NCBI GenBank assembly: GCA_916049555.1
Contig: CAJZIB010000005.1
Location: 1 to 21,643 of the forward strand
DNA from: an uncultured Candidatus Saccharibacteria bacterium
GTDB taxonomy: Bacteria > Patescibacteriota > Saccharimonadia > Saccharimonadales > Saccharimonadaceae
DNA length: 21,643 nt
Reading direction: 5' to 3'
This document shows, piece by piece, positions 6,956 to 14,006 of this stretch; the stretch's first letter is position 1, and the number at the start of each line of letters is the position of its first letter. A program made the translations under genes and the position numbers. Below the pieces are notes generated by a model. That model saw nothing but the letters and a program-made list of their open reading frames with translations. It was not told where the DNA came from and ran no database searches.

Positions 6956-7008
6956 GGAGATTAGACGGAGATTGGGTGGAGACTAGGTGGAGATTAGGTG
7001 GAGATTTT
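6956..7008. repeat. Tandem array, 11-bp unit, about 4.8 copies
   Basis: Plus-strand units start at 6956, 6967, 6978, 6989 and 7000: GGAGATTAGAC, GGAGATTGGGT, GGAGACTAGGT, GGAGATTAGGT, then partial GGAGATTTT. The register is exact. The array lies between the trmD stop (7014) and the recG -10 box (33 bp away). If transcribed on the minus strand the RNA would hold repeated UCUCC. Confidence 0.88.
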
Positions 7009-7013
7009 AAGAA

Positions 7014-7688
7014 CTAGAGCGAGGGGCGCTGATGAGCGTCGCGCCATTCTTTGATTTTAGCGTGGTGGCCTGATAACAGAATTTCAGGTACTTTCATACC
7101 ACGAAAATCAGCTGGCTTAGTGTATTGAGGATACTCTATTGTATTTCCTTCGGAAAAGCTTTCAATAATTGCAGAGTTTTCTCCACCTAGAACACCTGGC
7201 AAAACTCGTACGATACTATCGATCATAATCAGTGCCGGCAATTCCCCACCGGTCAAGACAAACTGACCGAGACTAACTTGATAGTCCACAATGGTTAAAA
7301 TGCGTTCATCGTAACCTTCATAGTGAGGACAGAGGATGATGAAGTGATTTTCAGCCTGTGTCTCGATTTTTTCAGCAAATTCACGGACGATTTGTTGTGA
7401 CCAGATGCGACCTGCTGGAGTTGGTAAAATAACTTTAGCGGTCGGATCTTCTTGTTTGACCTTTTCAATTGCAGCAAAAACCGGCTCACAACGAAGCAGC
7501 ATACCATCGCCGCCTCCATAAGGCGTATCATCGACTGATTTGTGTGGACCAAGACCAAAATCACGAAGGTCCACAAAATTAAACTCCGCAACGCCTTTAT
7601 CACTAGCTTTCCACATCATGGAAGTTGATAAATAAGGCAGAAGAGCGTCCTTGAAAAGCGTAATAATAGTAAATTTGACTTTTGCCAT
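7014..7688 (-). CDS. trmD: tRNA (guanine-37-N1)-methyltransferase TrmD
   Basis: A SPOUT-class enzyme using AdoMet to make m1G37 next to the anticodon, preventing +1 frameshifting; it acts as a dimer. It has 224 residues. Signature elements are 'SVDDTPYGGGDGML' (51-64), 'PHYEGYDERI' (121-130), 'LGQFVLTGGELPALIMIDSIVR' (140-161, trefoil knot, catalytic Asp157 position and Arg161) and the C-terminal 'LLSGHHAKIKEWR' (204-216). tRNA-Leu(UAG) in this window has G37 after G36 and would be a substrate. The ATG at 7688 lacks an SD. A TGA-TATAAT ends 7 nt upstream, so a leaderless mRNA is expected. It is the first gene of the minus-strand run, divergent from the small RNA candidate. It stops with TAG. 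Confidence 0.97.
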   Translation of the reverse strand: MAKVKFTIITLFKDALLPYLSTSMMWKASDKGVAEFNFVDLRDFGLGPHKSVDDTPYGGGDGMLLRCEPVFAAIEKVKQEDPTAKVILPTPAGRIWSQQIVREFAEKIETQAENHFIILCPHYEGYDERILTIVDYQVSLGQFVLTGGELPALIMIDSIVRVLPGVLGGENSAIIESFSEGNTIEYPQYTKPADFRGMKVPEILLSGHHAKIKEWRDAHQRPSL

Positions 7689-7695
7689 TTAAAAT

Positions 7696-7711
7696 ATTAT
7701 ATCATATATGA
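7696..7711 (-). promoter_or_regulatory. trmD promoter core with 10-bp palindrome
   Basis: Minus strand TCATATATGA (perfect palindrome, 7711-7702) is joined directly to TATAAT (7701-7696), then 7 nt, then ATG. The TGA gives an extended -10. The same TCATATATGATATA stands before the pseudouridine synthase gene at 16732. Confidence 0.6.
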
Positions 7712-7737
7712 TTTTATGTGATTTTAGAGAAAGATGC

Positions 7738-7766
7738 TTGACATCACACCTTTCATAGGATATATT
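7738..7766 (+). promoter_or_regulatory. Near-consensus sigma-70 promoter of the small RNA candidate
   Basis: TTGACA (7738-7743), 17-bp spacer, TATATT (7761-7766). It is the only perfect -35 hexamer I found in the window. Start of transcription is expected near 7773. Confidence 0.7.
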
Positions 7767-7772
7767 AAGCAT

Positions 7773-7921
7773 AAGCTGATACGCTTCACGGGGTTCCGCT
7801 TATCAAAAAATAGTGGAGTGTGGAGATTTCATTAAAAACAAAAAGCGAATTAAAACAAAACAATGTGCCCCAGGGTGGGCGCGCATCAGCGCAAAAATAC
7901 TCCTTCCGGAGTATTTTTTTG
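7773..7921 (+). ncRNA. Orphan small RNA candidate, about 150 nt
   Basis: This stretch lies between divergent trmD and the end of obg. It has a strong promoter, no credible coding frame and a strong intrinsic terminator at its end. Visible RNA structure: a 5' stem ATAAGC/GCTTAT (7771-7776 with 7798-7803), which starts about at the predicted +1; a single-stranded A-rich linker (about 7829-7860, almost free of C and G); a 3' hairpin ATGTGC/GCGCAT with an inner CCC/GGG pair (about 7863-7886); then the terminator hairpin. I found no diagnostic parts of 4.5S SRP RNA, RNase P, tmRNA or 6S RNA. The RNA family is not recognised. The 5' boundary is inferred from the promoter. Confidence 0.6.
7893..7920 (+). 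terminator. Bidirectional intrinsic terminator
   Basis: An 11-bp stem AAAAATACTCC/GGAGTATTTTT (7893-7903 with 7908-7918) with loop TTCC is followed by further T. It ends the small RNA candidate on the plus strand. On the minus strand the run of T in the stem's other arm could also end the obg transcript. Confidence 0.9.
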
Positions 7922-7973
7922 TGTTTTTCATTTTTTATACTGGCTTATTTCGAGTTTGTTTTTGAAAATCCGC

Positions 7974-9317
7974 CTAGTATTGCTCAACAAGAGGAAATGT
8001 TTTACCGGAGATTTCTATAATGGAATCCTGCGTGGCACCTTGGTTAGTGAGTTCAGCTCGAATCCCGAGCTTCTTTAAAATATCGCGCAGACGGTTAACC
8101 GAAGCATAGTTCCCCATATCCGTGCGACGAGCAAACTTTTCAATCTTCTCACCGGTGACATGAAATACGCCGTCGTCACCCCGTGTAACAGTCCAGGTAT
8201 TTTTTAATTCATGCGAGCTTAGAGAAATAACTGGAACACCTTTTATGCCATCCTGGGTGATTTGATGTTTAGTGTTTACGTCATCCTCGAGAATTATGTC
8301 TGCAGTAATGTTTTCTTGTTCTTGTTTTTGTTTCTCTTTAGCAATTTTAATATCCTGCCAAAGTGCGCGAAGAAGCTCCTCCACGCCTTTTTTTGATACG
8401 GCAGAAATACTATAAATGTAGGCGTTTGGATTTACCTCACGAATGGCCTGTGACTGCATCTCAATAATTTCATTATCAACACCTTCACATTTTGTGAGAG
8501 CTACAATTTCTGGACGATCTTTGAGATCTGAATATTTATCAAGTTCGTTGCGAATAATGCGATAGGCTTCACCGGCATCATTATTGTAAACATCGACTAG
8601 GTGGAGCAAAACAGCAGTGCGATCAACATGACGTAGGAATGCATGACCGAGACCGCGCCCCTCAGCGGCTCCTTCAATGAGACCAGGAATATCGGCGATT
8701 AAGATGTCATGACGATCAATTGTAGCAACCCCGAGATTTGGCGTGAGGGTAGTAAAAGGATAGTCGGCAATCTCTGGTTTTGCGTTGCTCACGATGGAGA
8801 GAAAAGTAGACTTACCGGCGTTTGGTAAACCAACAAGACCAACGTCAGCTAGGAGTTTTAATTCTAATTCAGCCTCAAACTCTTCTCCCGCCTCACCGAC
8901 TTCGGCGACAATTGGGGTTTGACGAACGCTTGATTTGAAGTGAGCGTTACCAAAGCCACCGTCGCCGCCTTTTGCAATAACTGCTTCCTCACGGTCGTGA
9001 GTGAGGTCAGCAATTATTTTGCCGTCGCGCTTCACCACGGTTCCGATCGGAACTTCGACGATGAGATTTTTCCCAGAGCGACCAGCGCTGCGAGTACCGG
9101 AGCCATTGCCGCCGTCTTCTGCTGTCAGGATTGGATTGAAGCGAAAATCGATTAGTGTATTAGTATCTTTATCCGCGACAAAAATAATGGAACCGCCTTT
9201 GCCGCCATTGCCACCGTCTGGACCACCTTTGTTGATGTAAATTTCACGGCGAAAAGAAACGGCACCATCACCGCCTTTTCCCGCCTTAAGACTAACTTTT
9301 GCAGTATCACAAAACAT
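7974..9317 (-). CDS. obg: GTPase Obg (CgtA), 50S assembly factor, with unusual G4 motif
   Basis: A large-subunit assembly and stress GTPase. It has 447 residues. The Gly-rich Obg fold is at 1-158 (several GGxGG runs). The G domain has G1 GLPNAGKST (163-171), switch I region 'YPFTTLTPNLG' and G3 DIPGL (209-213). The G5-like 'SISAVS' is at 303-308. The C-terminal OCT domain is at about 380-447. The G4 position, normally NKxD, reads TKCE (275-278), confirmed as ACA AAA TGT GAA. Loss of both the Asn and the Asp is odd for a GTPase and might relax guanine selectivity. The ATG at 9317 has no SD. An extended -10 (TGG-TAAAAT) ends 9 nt upstream, beyond the stop of the CHAP gene (gap 20 nt), so obg may be read both as the operon end and from its own nearly leaderless start. 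Confidence 0.95.
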   Translation of the reverse strand: MFCDTAKVSLKAGKGGDGAVSFRREIYINKGGPDGGNGGKGGSIIFVADKDTNTLIDFRFNPILTAEDGGNGSGTRSAGRSGKNLIVEVPIGTVVKRDGKIIADLTHDREEAVIAKGGDGGFGNAHFKSSVRQTPIVAEVGEAGEEFEAELELKLLADVGLVGLPNAGKSTFLSIVSNAKPEIADYPFTTLTPNLGVATIDRHDILIADIPGLIEGAAEGRGLGHAFLRHVDRTAVLLHLVDVYNNDAGEAYRIIRNELDKYSDLKDRPEIVALTKCEGVDNEIIEMQSQAIREVNPNAYIYSISAVSKKGVEELLRALWQDIKIAKEKQKQEQENITADIILEDDVNTKHQITQDGIKGVPVISLSSHELKNTWTVTRGDDGVFHVTGEKIEKFARRTDMGNYASVNRLRDILKKLGIRAELTNQGATQDSIIEISGKTFPLVEQY

Positions 9318-9326
9318 ATTAGCTAT

Positions 9327-9335
9327 ATTTTACCA
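9327..9335 (-). promoter_or_regulatory. obg extended -10
   Basis: Minus strand TGG-TAAAAT directly after the stop of the CHAP gene, 9 nt before the obg ATG; no SD in between. Confidence 0.45.
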
Positions 9336-9337
9336 TT

Positions 9338-10474
9338 TTAACGGCTATGAATAAAGAGGTAACTAGACCAGACACTTTGAGGGATAGTTTTTCGACCAAC
9401 GTGGCCCCAGCCAGCGATACCATTCATGTCGGAAATAGTAATAGTACCGTCATCATTGACAGAATCCACAATACCGACGTGACCATAATAACCAGAGTCA
9501 GTTTGGAAGACGTCACCAGGCTTTGGGTCAGAACCACGACTAGATGGGAAGCTATTGATAAGAGCATTATCCCAAGTGTTAGCGTTACCGAGGCCACCTG
9601 GAAGCACATAACCACCACCGAGTTCGTAACGACGCTGCCAGGCATACCAGGTACACCAGCCCCATGGCATCTGGTTTGCTGAGGTCCAATAAGTACGATA
9701 ATAAACAGACTGAGTATAGCTCTGAGACTGAGAGTTGGTGTAACGAGGAGCCACATAATCCGGACGTTCGGCCTCTGGAAGATTACCATCCGGCAAGAGA
9801 ATATACTCACCAGCAACTAGATTTTGATTTAATTCGAGGTTATTTGCTGCAATAATTTCATCTGATTTTGAGCCATATTTGGCGGCCACAGATTCAATCG
9901 TGTCGTTATTTTTGATTTTATAAACAAATCCGGCACGAGACGGGAGATAGATTTTATCACCAGCCTTAGGTTCATAGGTATTTTTAAAGTTATTTGACCA
10001 ACGGACCATTGTGTCGGTTACGCCACAGGCAGCATATTTAGCAGCAATTGAGGCGATAGTCTCCCCCTCGAGCACTGTATAAGAAATAGCACCAACTTTG
10101 AGACAGTTCGTTGAAAGTGGAGCAATTGGCTTCTCCATCTTCTCAGAAGAGACCTGACCGGAGTCGCGCAAAGTAGTGAGGGAGTTATAATTAACGTTTA
10201 CAACTTCCGAGGAGGCTAGGCTCATGTTACTAGCTAGCTCGGATACGACATAGAACTCAGAAAGTTGGTCAGTTGAGACGGCGTAATCCTTCTTAGCAAT
10301 CGACTGTAGATTGAGGTTATTAGTTACTTCATCGACGTGCTTATTTTTGGAACCATAATTAACGACGCCAAGCACGGCGAGAAAGATAAATAGATATGGC
10401 AAAACCTTGAAGTTTCGCTTAATAAATGATCGTTTGTGATTTTTTCTTGCTGTCATAATATGCCGATAATCCAC
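9338..10474 (-). CDS. Membrane-anchored LysM-LysM-CHAP peptidoglycan hydrolase
   Basis: Up to 378 residues. A basic N-terminus and one membrane segment (about 23-40) form a signal anchor. Two LysM repeats follow (about 131-178, 'SYTVLEGETIASIAAKY', and 183-229, 'VYKIKNNDTIESVAAKYG'), which bind peptidoglycan glycan strands. A Ser/Gln/Tyr linker leads to a CHAP cysteine hydrolase domain (about 265-378) with Cys274 in 'WGWCTWYAWQRR', His332 in 'GYYGHVGIVD' and Asp349/Asn351 in 'ISDMNG' as the likely catalytic set. CHAP enzymes cut peptide or amide bonds in peptidoglycan. The GTG at 10474 directly follows the stop codon of the upstream gene (translational coupling). An ATG at 10456 is an alternative start giving 372 residues. 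It shares an operon with the transglycosylase fusion, so the pair could process the cell's own wall or that of a host bacterium. Confidence 0.88.
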   Translation of the reverse strand: MDYRHIMTARKNHKRSFIKRNFKVLPYLFIFLAVLGVVNYGSKNKHVDEVTNNLNLQSIAKKDYAVSTDQLSEFYVVSELASNMSLASSEVVNVNYNSLTTLRDSGQVSSEKMEKPIAPLSTNCLKVGAISYTVLEGETIASIAAKYAACGVTDTMVRWSNNFKNTYEPKAGDKIYLPSRAGFVYKIKNNDTIESVAAKYGSKSDEIIAANNLELNQNLVAGEYILLPDGNLPEAERPDYVAPRYTNSQSQSYTQSVYYRTYWTSANQMPWGWCTWYAWQRRYELGGGYVLPGGLGNANTWDNALINSFPSSRGSDPKPGDVFQTDSGYYGHVGIVDSVNDDGTITISDMNGIAGWGHVGRKTIPQSVWSSYLFIHSR

Positions 10475-12178
10475 CTAGAGCCCTACACTACAGAGTTTCT
10501 GGCAGTAGTCGCGGATCTTCTGTGTGTGCTCAGTATCGGTTACACTATAATACATCTTTCCATCGTCTCCTGTCAAGAAATAGCGCATCGACCTCTTATT
10601 CTCATCCGGTTCTGCAACGGCCAAAATTGCGGTAATTCCGGGGCTACAAATTGGGCCAGGAGTGAGTCCAGTGTGCTTTCTCGTATTATAAAGATTATCC
10701 GTTTCTAGTACGCGAAGATTATTATTCGGATCGTTGCGGTCGCGGTTCGGATTGACTAGGTCGGCAGCATAGGTGGCAGTCACGTCAGACCCAAGCGTCA
10801 TGCCAACCTTGAGGCGGTTTTGAAAAACCATAGAAACACCTGGCATATCCTCAGAATGAGCCTCTTTTTGAATAATCGAGGCCAAAATTAACCCCTCACG
10901 CAACGAAAAGCCACGTTTTTGAAATTTTTCTTCGATATTATTGGCAACAACTACGCTGTTTAGTTGATTAATCATGGTCTCAAAAATATGTTCGACGGTT
11001 TCACCTTTATAAAATTGATAGGTTTCGCCATAGAGATACCCCTCGAGGGCAACATTTGCTGGTTGTGCAGGATTAGTTAGCTTGCCTTCATTATCGTAAA
11101 GCCCCTTAAGAACTGGGCTATCATATTTTTTAAGCAGAGCCGTATCGATTTGCTCAGATAAATATCCAAGTTTAATCAACTTCTGTTTAATTTCCTTCAA
11201 GGTTTCACCTGGCAAAACCGTGAGATTAAAAACTTCACTTGAGGCGACACCTTTTTCCATCTGCTCCACGATTTCCTTGGCGGAAAGATTGGCGCGAAGG
11301 CTGTAGGTGCCAGCCTTGATCTTGGCCGATTTACTGGATAATTTTAGATAAGTTTTGAAGGCAAAATCGGATCTGATTAAGCCAGCTTTTTTGAGATTTT
11401 CAGCAATATCACTTATGGTTTGATTAGTCTTTATTTCAAACTTTTGATAGTGACAGTCGGGGTTTTCTTCACTACCTTCACTAGTGGCGGCTGCGGCCGG
11501 TGAATTAAACTTGCAACTAAAGTTTTTAGGAGCAGCTAATTGTTTTTCATACCAGGTGTAAGCACTAAAAACACCAAGGCCAGCTATGCTTAATAAAATA
11601 ACCAGAGCGATTATTATTTTTTTCATAAATGACTTCTTTTTGGGTTGTTTTTTGGAACTTTTTGAACTAGCCACTTCTTCCTCCTTGGCAAAATTCGAGG
11701 CAGGATTTTGGTTATCTGAATTATTGTTTGCTTCACCCAAAGAGGCGGGAGAAAGCGACTGTTGATTGTTTAGAGCCACCTGCATTCGCTCAATAAAATC
11801 CTGCAGAATAATAGACGCTGATTCGGCATCAATTTCGCCTTTTTGGTAGTTATTTTTGCGAGCCTTCAGACGACGCTCAGCTTCAACAGAAGTAAGTGAT
11901 TCGTCTTGAAAATAGATTTTGAGACCTGGAATAGTGGCAGCAACTTGTCTTGCAAATTGCTTAACGAATTCAGATTGAGCAGTTTGGTTGCCGTTATTAC
12001 TGCGCGGCATCCCCATGACTAGAATGTTTGAATTATAAAGTCTGAGTTTGCGCTGGATTTCAGAAATTTCCTGTCCGTTAACATTAATAAAACCATCTGG
12101 AATAGCAATTTTTGTGGCGGTATCAGCGCGCGCCACGCCAATCCTCACTGTACCTACGTCGAGTCCAATAATTTTCAT
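10475..12178 (-). CDS. Fusion: RuvX/YqgF-type nuclease domain + MltG endolytic transglycosylase
   Basis: One 567-residue frame. Residues 1-135 are a complete YqgF/RuvX RNase H-like domain: Asp7 in 'GLDVGTVRIGVA', 'VMGMPRS', Glu93 in 'QDESLTSVEAERRL' and Asp117 in 'EIDAESASIIL'. In other bacteria this protein acts in 16S rRNA 5'-end processing or as a Holliday-junction resolvase. A Ser/Asn/Lys-rich linker (136-185) leads to a membrane segment (187-209). Residues 245-567 are YceG/MltG, with the LysM-like part first, then 'EGYLYGETYQF' (379-389), the catalytic Glu439 in 'ILASIIQKEA', 'FQNRLKVGMTLGSDVTATYA' and 'TGLTPGPICSPG'. MltG cuts nascent glycan strands outside the membrane. The topology fits, with the nuclease inside and the lyase outside. 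B. subtilis yrrK (RuvX) and yrrL (MltG) are neighbours, so the fusion joins natural partners. The start has AGGGGG upstream, 8 nt after the previous gene. Confidence 0.92.
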   Translation of the reverse strand: MKIIGLDVGTVRIGVARADTATKIAIPDGFINVNGQEISEIQRKLRLYNSNILVMGMPRSNNGNQTAQSEFVKQFARQVAATIPGLKIYFQDESLTSVEAERRLKARKNNYQKGEIDAESASIILQDFIERMQVALNNQQSLSPASLGEANNNSDNQNPASNFAKEEEVASSKSSKKQPKKKSFMKKIIIALVILLSIAGLGVFSAYTWYEKQLAAPKNFSCKFNSPAAAATSEGSEENPDCHYQKFEIKTNQTISDIAENLKKAGLIRSDFAFKTYLKLSSKSAKIKAGTYSLRANLSAKEIVEQMEKGVASSEVFNLTVLPGETLKEIKQKLIKLGYLSEQIDTALLKKYDSPVLKGLYDNEGKLTNPAQPANVALEGYLYGETYQFYKGETVEHIFETMINQLNSVVVANNIEEKFQKRGFSLREGLILASIIQKEAHSEDMPGVSMVFQNRLKVGMTLGSDVTATYAADLVNPNRDRNDPNNNLRVLETDNLYNTRKHTGLTPGPICSPGITAILAVAEPDENKRSMRYFLTGDDGKMYYSVTDTEHTQKIRDYCQKLCSVGL

Positions 12179-12186
12179 AATCCCCC

Positions 12187-13959
12187 CTAGTTATTTTCTT
12201 CTATTGTAATATTGACACTAACCTTATTAATATCCTCCGGAATACTGCGAACCCATGGGAAGGAGGTATCAACTTTAACCTCACTCACGCCGTTGATTGA
12301 CTTAATCAAGGTGGTAACTTCACCAATTTTCTTGCCAAGAGATTTATCAAGTACGGTTTTTTCGGAAACTTCCGGACCAGTCTTTACGACCGCTTTTAAC
12401 TTAGCTGAAGCGGCATTATTTTCTTGAAAACGCTCGATGAAGAGTGAACTAATTTCATAGATTTTTTGGTCACTGCCGAGTCGACTACTAACGATGGTTT
12501 TAATATACTCTTCGACAGCAGATTTATCCAAAATATTGACAGTGTATTTTATCTTGGCAGTTAATTTTGCTTTGCCACCGTTTGCAACTTCGCCAATAGC
12601 TGGACTAGAAGTGGCTTCGCCTGGAGTTTTCTTGTAGCTTGCATCAATGCGCAAATCTGAATCTTTTACTTTGGCAAATAGCTCGTCTTTTCCTTCATCA
12701 AGCTGCGAGAGTGCTACTTTGGCTTTCTCGACATCGGCGGCGGTGACGATTTTGACAACCTTATCAGTACCACCAGTGAACGCGGTAGAATTAAAAGCAT
12801 CAACATGTTCAACGGATGACTGCCAGCCTGAGGCGATTGGATCGATATTAAAACGAGTACCACCTTCAAAGGCAACAACATCTACGGTTTTACGGATTTG
12901 ACAAGTGTTTGTAGTGCGGACGGTGCAACTGGTTGTGGAGCCATCCCAACTAAATTCAGTAGTAACTACGGTAAGATAATTGAGATTTCCCTTCGCAAAT
13001 GCGCTACCGATTGGGACGGTGATGCGATCTGGTGCACTTGGAGTGGCGCTTGAAGTAGAGAAACTGAAGTTTGCCGTGAGAGTGAGGCGACCAGTTGCTT
13101 TATTACCATCATTTCGCTCGCCCGTTGCGTCAAATTCAACAGAACTTTCTTTTTCCAGAGTTTCAGTCTCGAGTAGAATCTTGCCATCTTTGTTTGAAGC
13201 CTGATCAGCCGCACTTGCGAAGGTGATATTCTCCGAAAAATTATCTGGCGTGGTCTTGATTTTGACTGAAATCTTGGCAGCAGGTGCAAAGACAAAGGCC
13301 CAAACACCACCTACAATACAGACAATTAGGCCTGCCACACCGAGAACCAGCCATTTACGTAATTTGTCAAAATTAGGGATCTTTTTAACCGCTTTCTCTT
13401 CGTCGTCAGATTCTTCTTCTACTTCGTTCGCATCAAGATGCATAGTAGCTGCTTCGGCATCAGATGGAGTTTGCCTAATATTATTAGTTTTTCCTGAGGA
13501 AGCTGGTTTTTTCATATTTTCTTTTGCAGCCGAATCTTTAGGAATATTTTCCTTTTTATTATTTGGAGTAGACTCAGTAGCTTGAATGGATTCTTCCTGG
13601 ACATCAGAGGAATCTTCACTCATCTCACTAATTGCTTGTGAGGCAGCCACGGTTTTATGAATGGCAGCAGAATCTTTATATTCACTTGGCAACACCGGTC
13701 GTGATTGTAGATTTTTTGAAAATGGCAGACCAGAGGCAGCAGAAAGTTTCATTAATACAGGATCTAATGTAATAATTACAACGGCCTTATCAAGGTTTTT
13801 GGCTGTTTTGGCGATCAACTTTAGATTAATCGCACTACGTAAGACGCTAAGTTTTTTTGGCGGAACGAGAGCGACGACTTTTTGCTTGGAACCCTTAAGA
13901 TGATTGATAATATCGGTAATATCATCTTCTGGCTCAATGTAGTAGATGTCCTTATTCAT
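12187..13959 (-). CDS. Membrane protein with cytoplasmic alpha/beta domain and baseplate-J-like extracellular domain
   Basis: 590 residues. Residues 1-90 form an alpha/beta unit ('KVVALVPPKKLSVLRSAINLK', 'AVVIITLDP') with no nucleotide-binding motif. Residues 91-200 are an acidic, Ser/Lys-rich linker. One membrane segment is at 203-226, and the rest should be outside. Residues 288-420 read like a baseplate-J-type beta domain: 'ITVPIGSAF', 'VDVVAFEGGTRFNID', then 'FTGGTDKVVKIVTAADVEKAK', matching that family's V-P-x-G-[ST], V-x-A-x-x-x-G and x-GGTD elements. The C-terminus ends 'VDTSFPWVRSIPEDINKVSV'. The function is unknown. Such domains occur in phage and contractile-injection baseplates, but no tail genes are nearby, so a cell-surface or wall-spanning role is more likely. 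It is the first gene of the envelope operon. The ATG at 13959 lacks an SD and lies 6 nt from TGG-TAAAAT. Confidence 0.75.
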   Translation of the reverse strand: MNKDIYYIEPEDDITDIINHLKGSKQKVVALVPPKKLSVLRSAINLKLIAKTAKNLDKAVVIITLDPVLMKLSAASGLPFSKNLQSRPVLPSEYKDSAAIHKTVAASQAISEMSEDSSDVQEESIQATESTPNNKKENIPKDSAAKENMKKPASSGKTNNIRQTPSDAEAATMHLDANEVEEESDDEEKAVKKIPNFDKLRKWLVLGVAGLIVCIVGGVWAFVFAPAAKISVKIKTTPDNFSENITFASAADQASNKDGKILLETETLEKESSVEFDATGERNDGNKATGRLTLTANFSFSTSSATPSAPDRITVPIGSAFAKGNLNYLTVVTTEFSWDGSTTSCTVRTTNTCQIRKTVDVVAFEGGTRFNIDPIASGWQSSVEHVDAFNSTAFTGGTDKVVKIVTAADVEKAKVALSQLDEGKDELFAKVKDSDLRIDASYKKTPGEATSSPAIGEVANGGKAKLTAKIKYTVNILDKSAVEEYIKTIVSSRLGSDQKIYEISSLFIERFQENNAASAKLKAVVKTGPEVSEKTVLDKSLGKKIGEVTTLIKSINGVSEVKVDTSFPWVRSIPEDINKVSVNITIEENN

Positions 13960-13965
13960 GCACCG

Positions 13966-13974
13966 ATTTTACCA
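13966..13974 (-). promoter_or_regulatory. Envelope-operon extended -10, near-leaderless
   Basis: Minus strand TGG-TAAAAT, 6 nt before the ATG at 13959. It is divergent from the kinase promoter 16 bp away. Confidence 0.5.
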
Positions 13975-13990
13975 CATTACAAAACTTTTA

Positions 13991-13999
13991 TGTTAAAAT
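13991..13999 (+). promoter_or_regulatory. Histidine kinase extended -10, leaderless geometry
   Basis: TGT-TAAAAT, then 7 nt, then ATG at 14007. The gap contains AGAGG directly against the ATG, too close to work as a normal SD. Confidence 0.5.
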
Positions 14000-14006
14000 T
14001 TAGAGG

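Noticed and set aside
7773..7921. Riboswitch or known housekeeping RNA (SRP, 6S, tmRNA, RNase P)
   Set aside because: No downstream gene on the plus strand for a riboswitch to control, and the diagnostic sequence motifs of those RNAs are not visible. Left as an unassigned RNA.
7820..8020. Small protein encoded in the trmD-obg gap
   Set aside because: The GTG-initiated frame crosses the strong terminator at 7893-7920 and then the antisense of the obg 3' end; the ATG-initiated frame at 7863 does the same.
13223..13903. Plus-strand frames opposite the baseplate-J-like gene
   Set aside because: Low-complexity Ser/Thr translations of the antisense of a recognised gene, without start signals.
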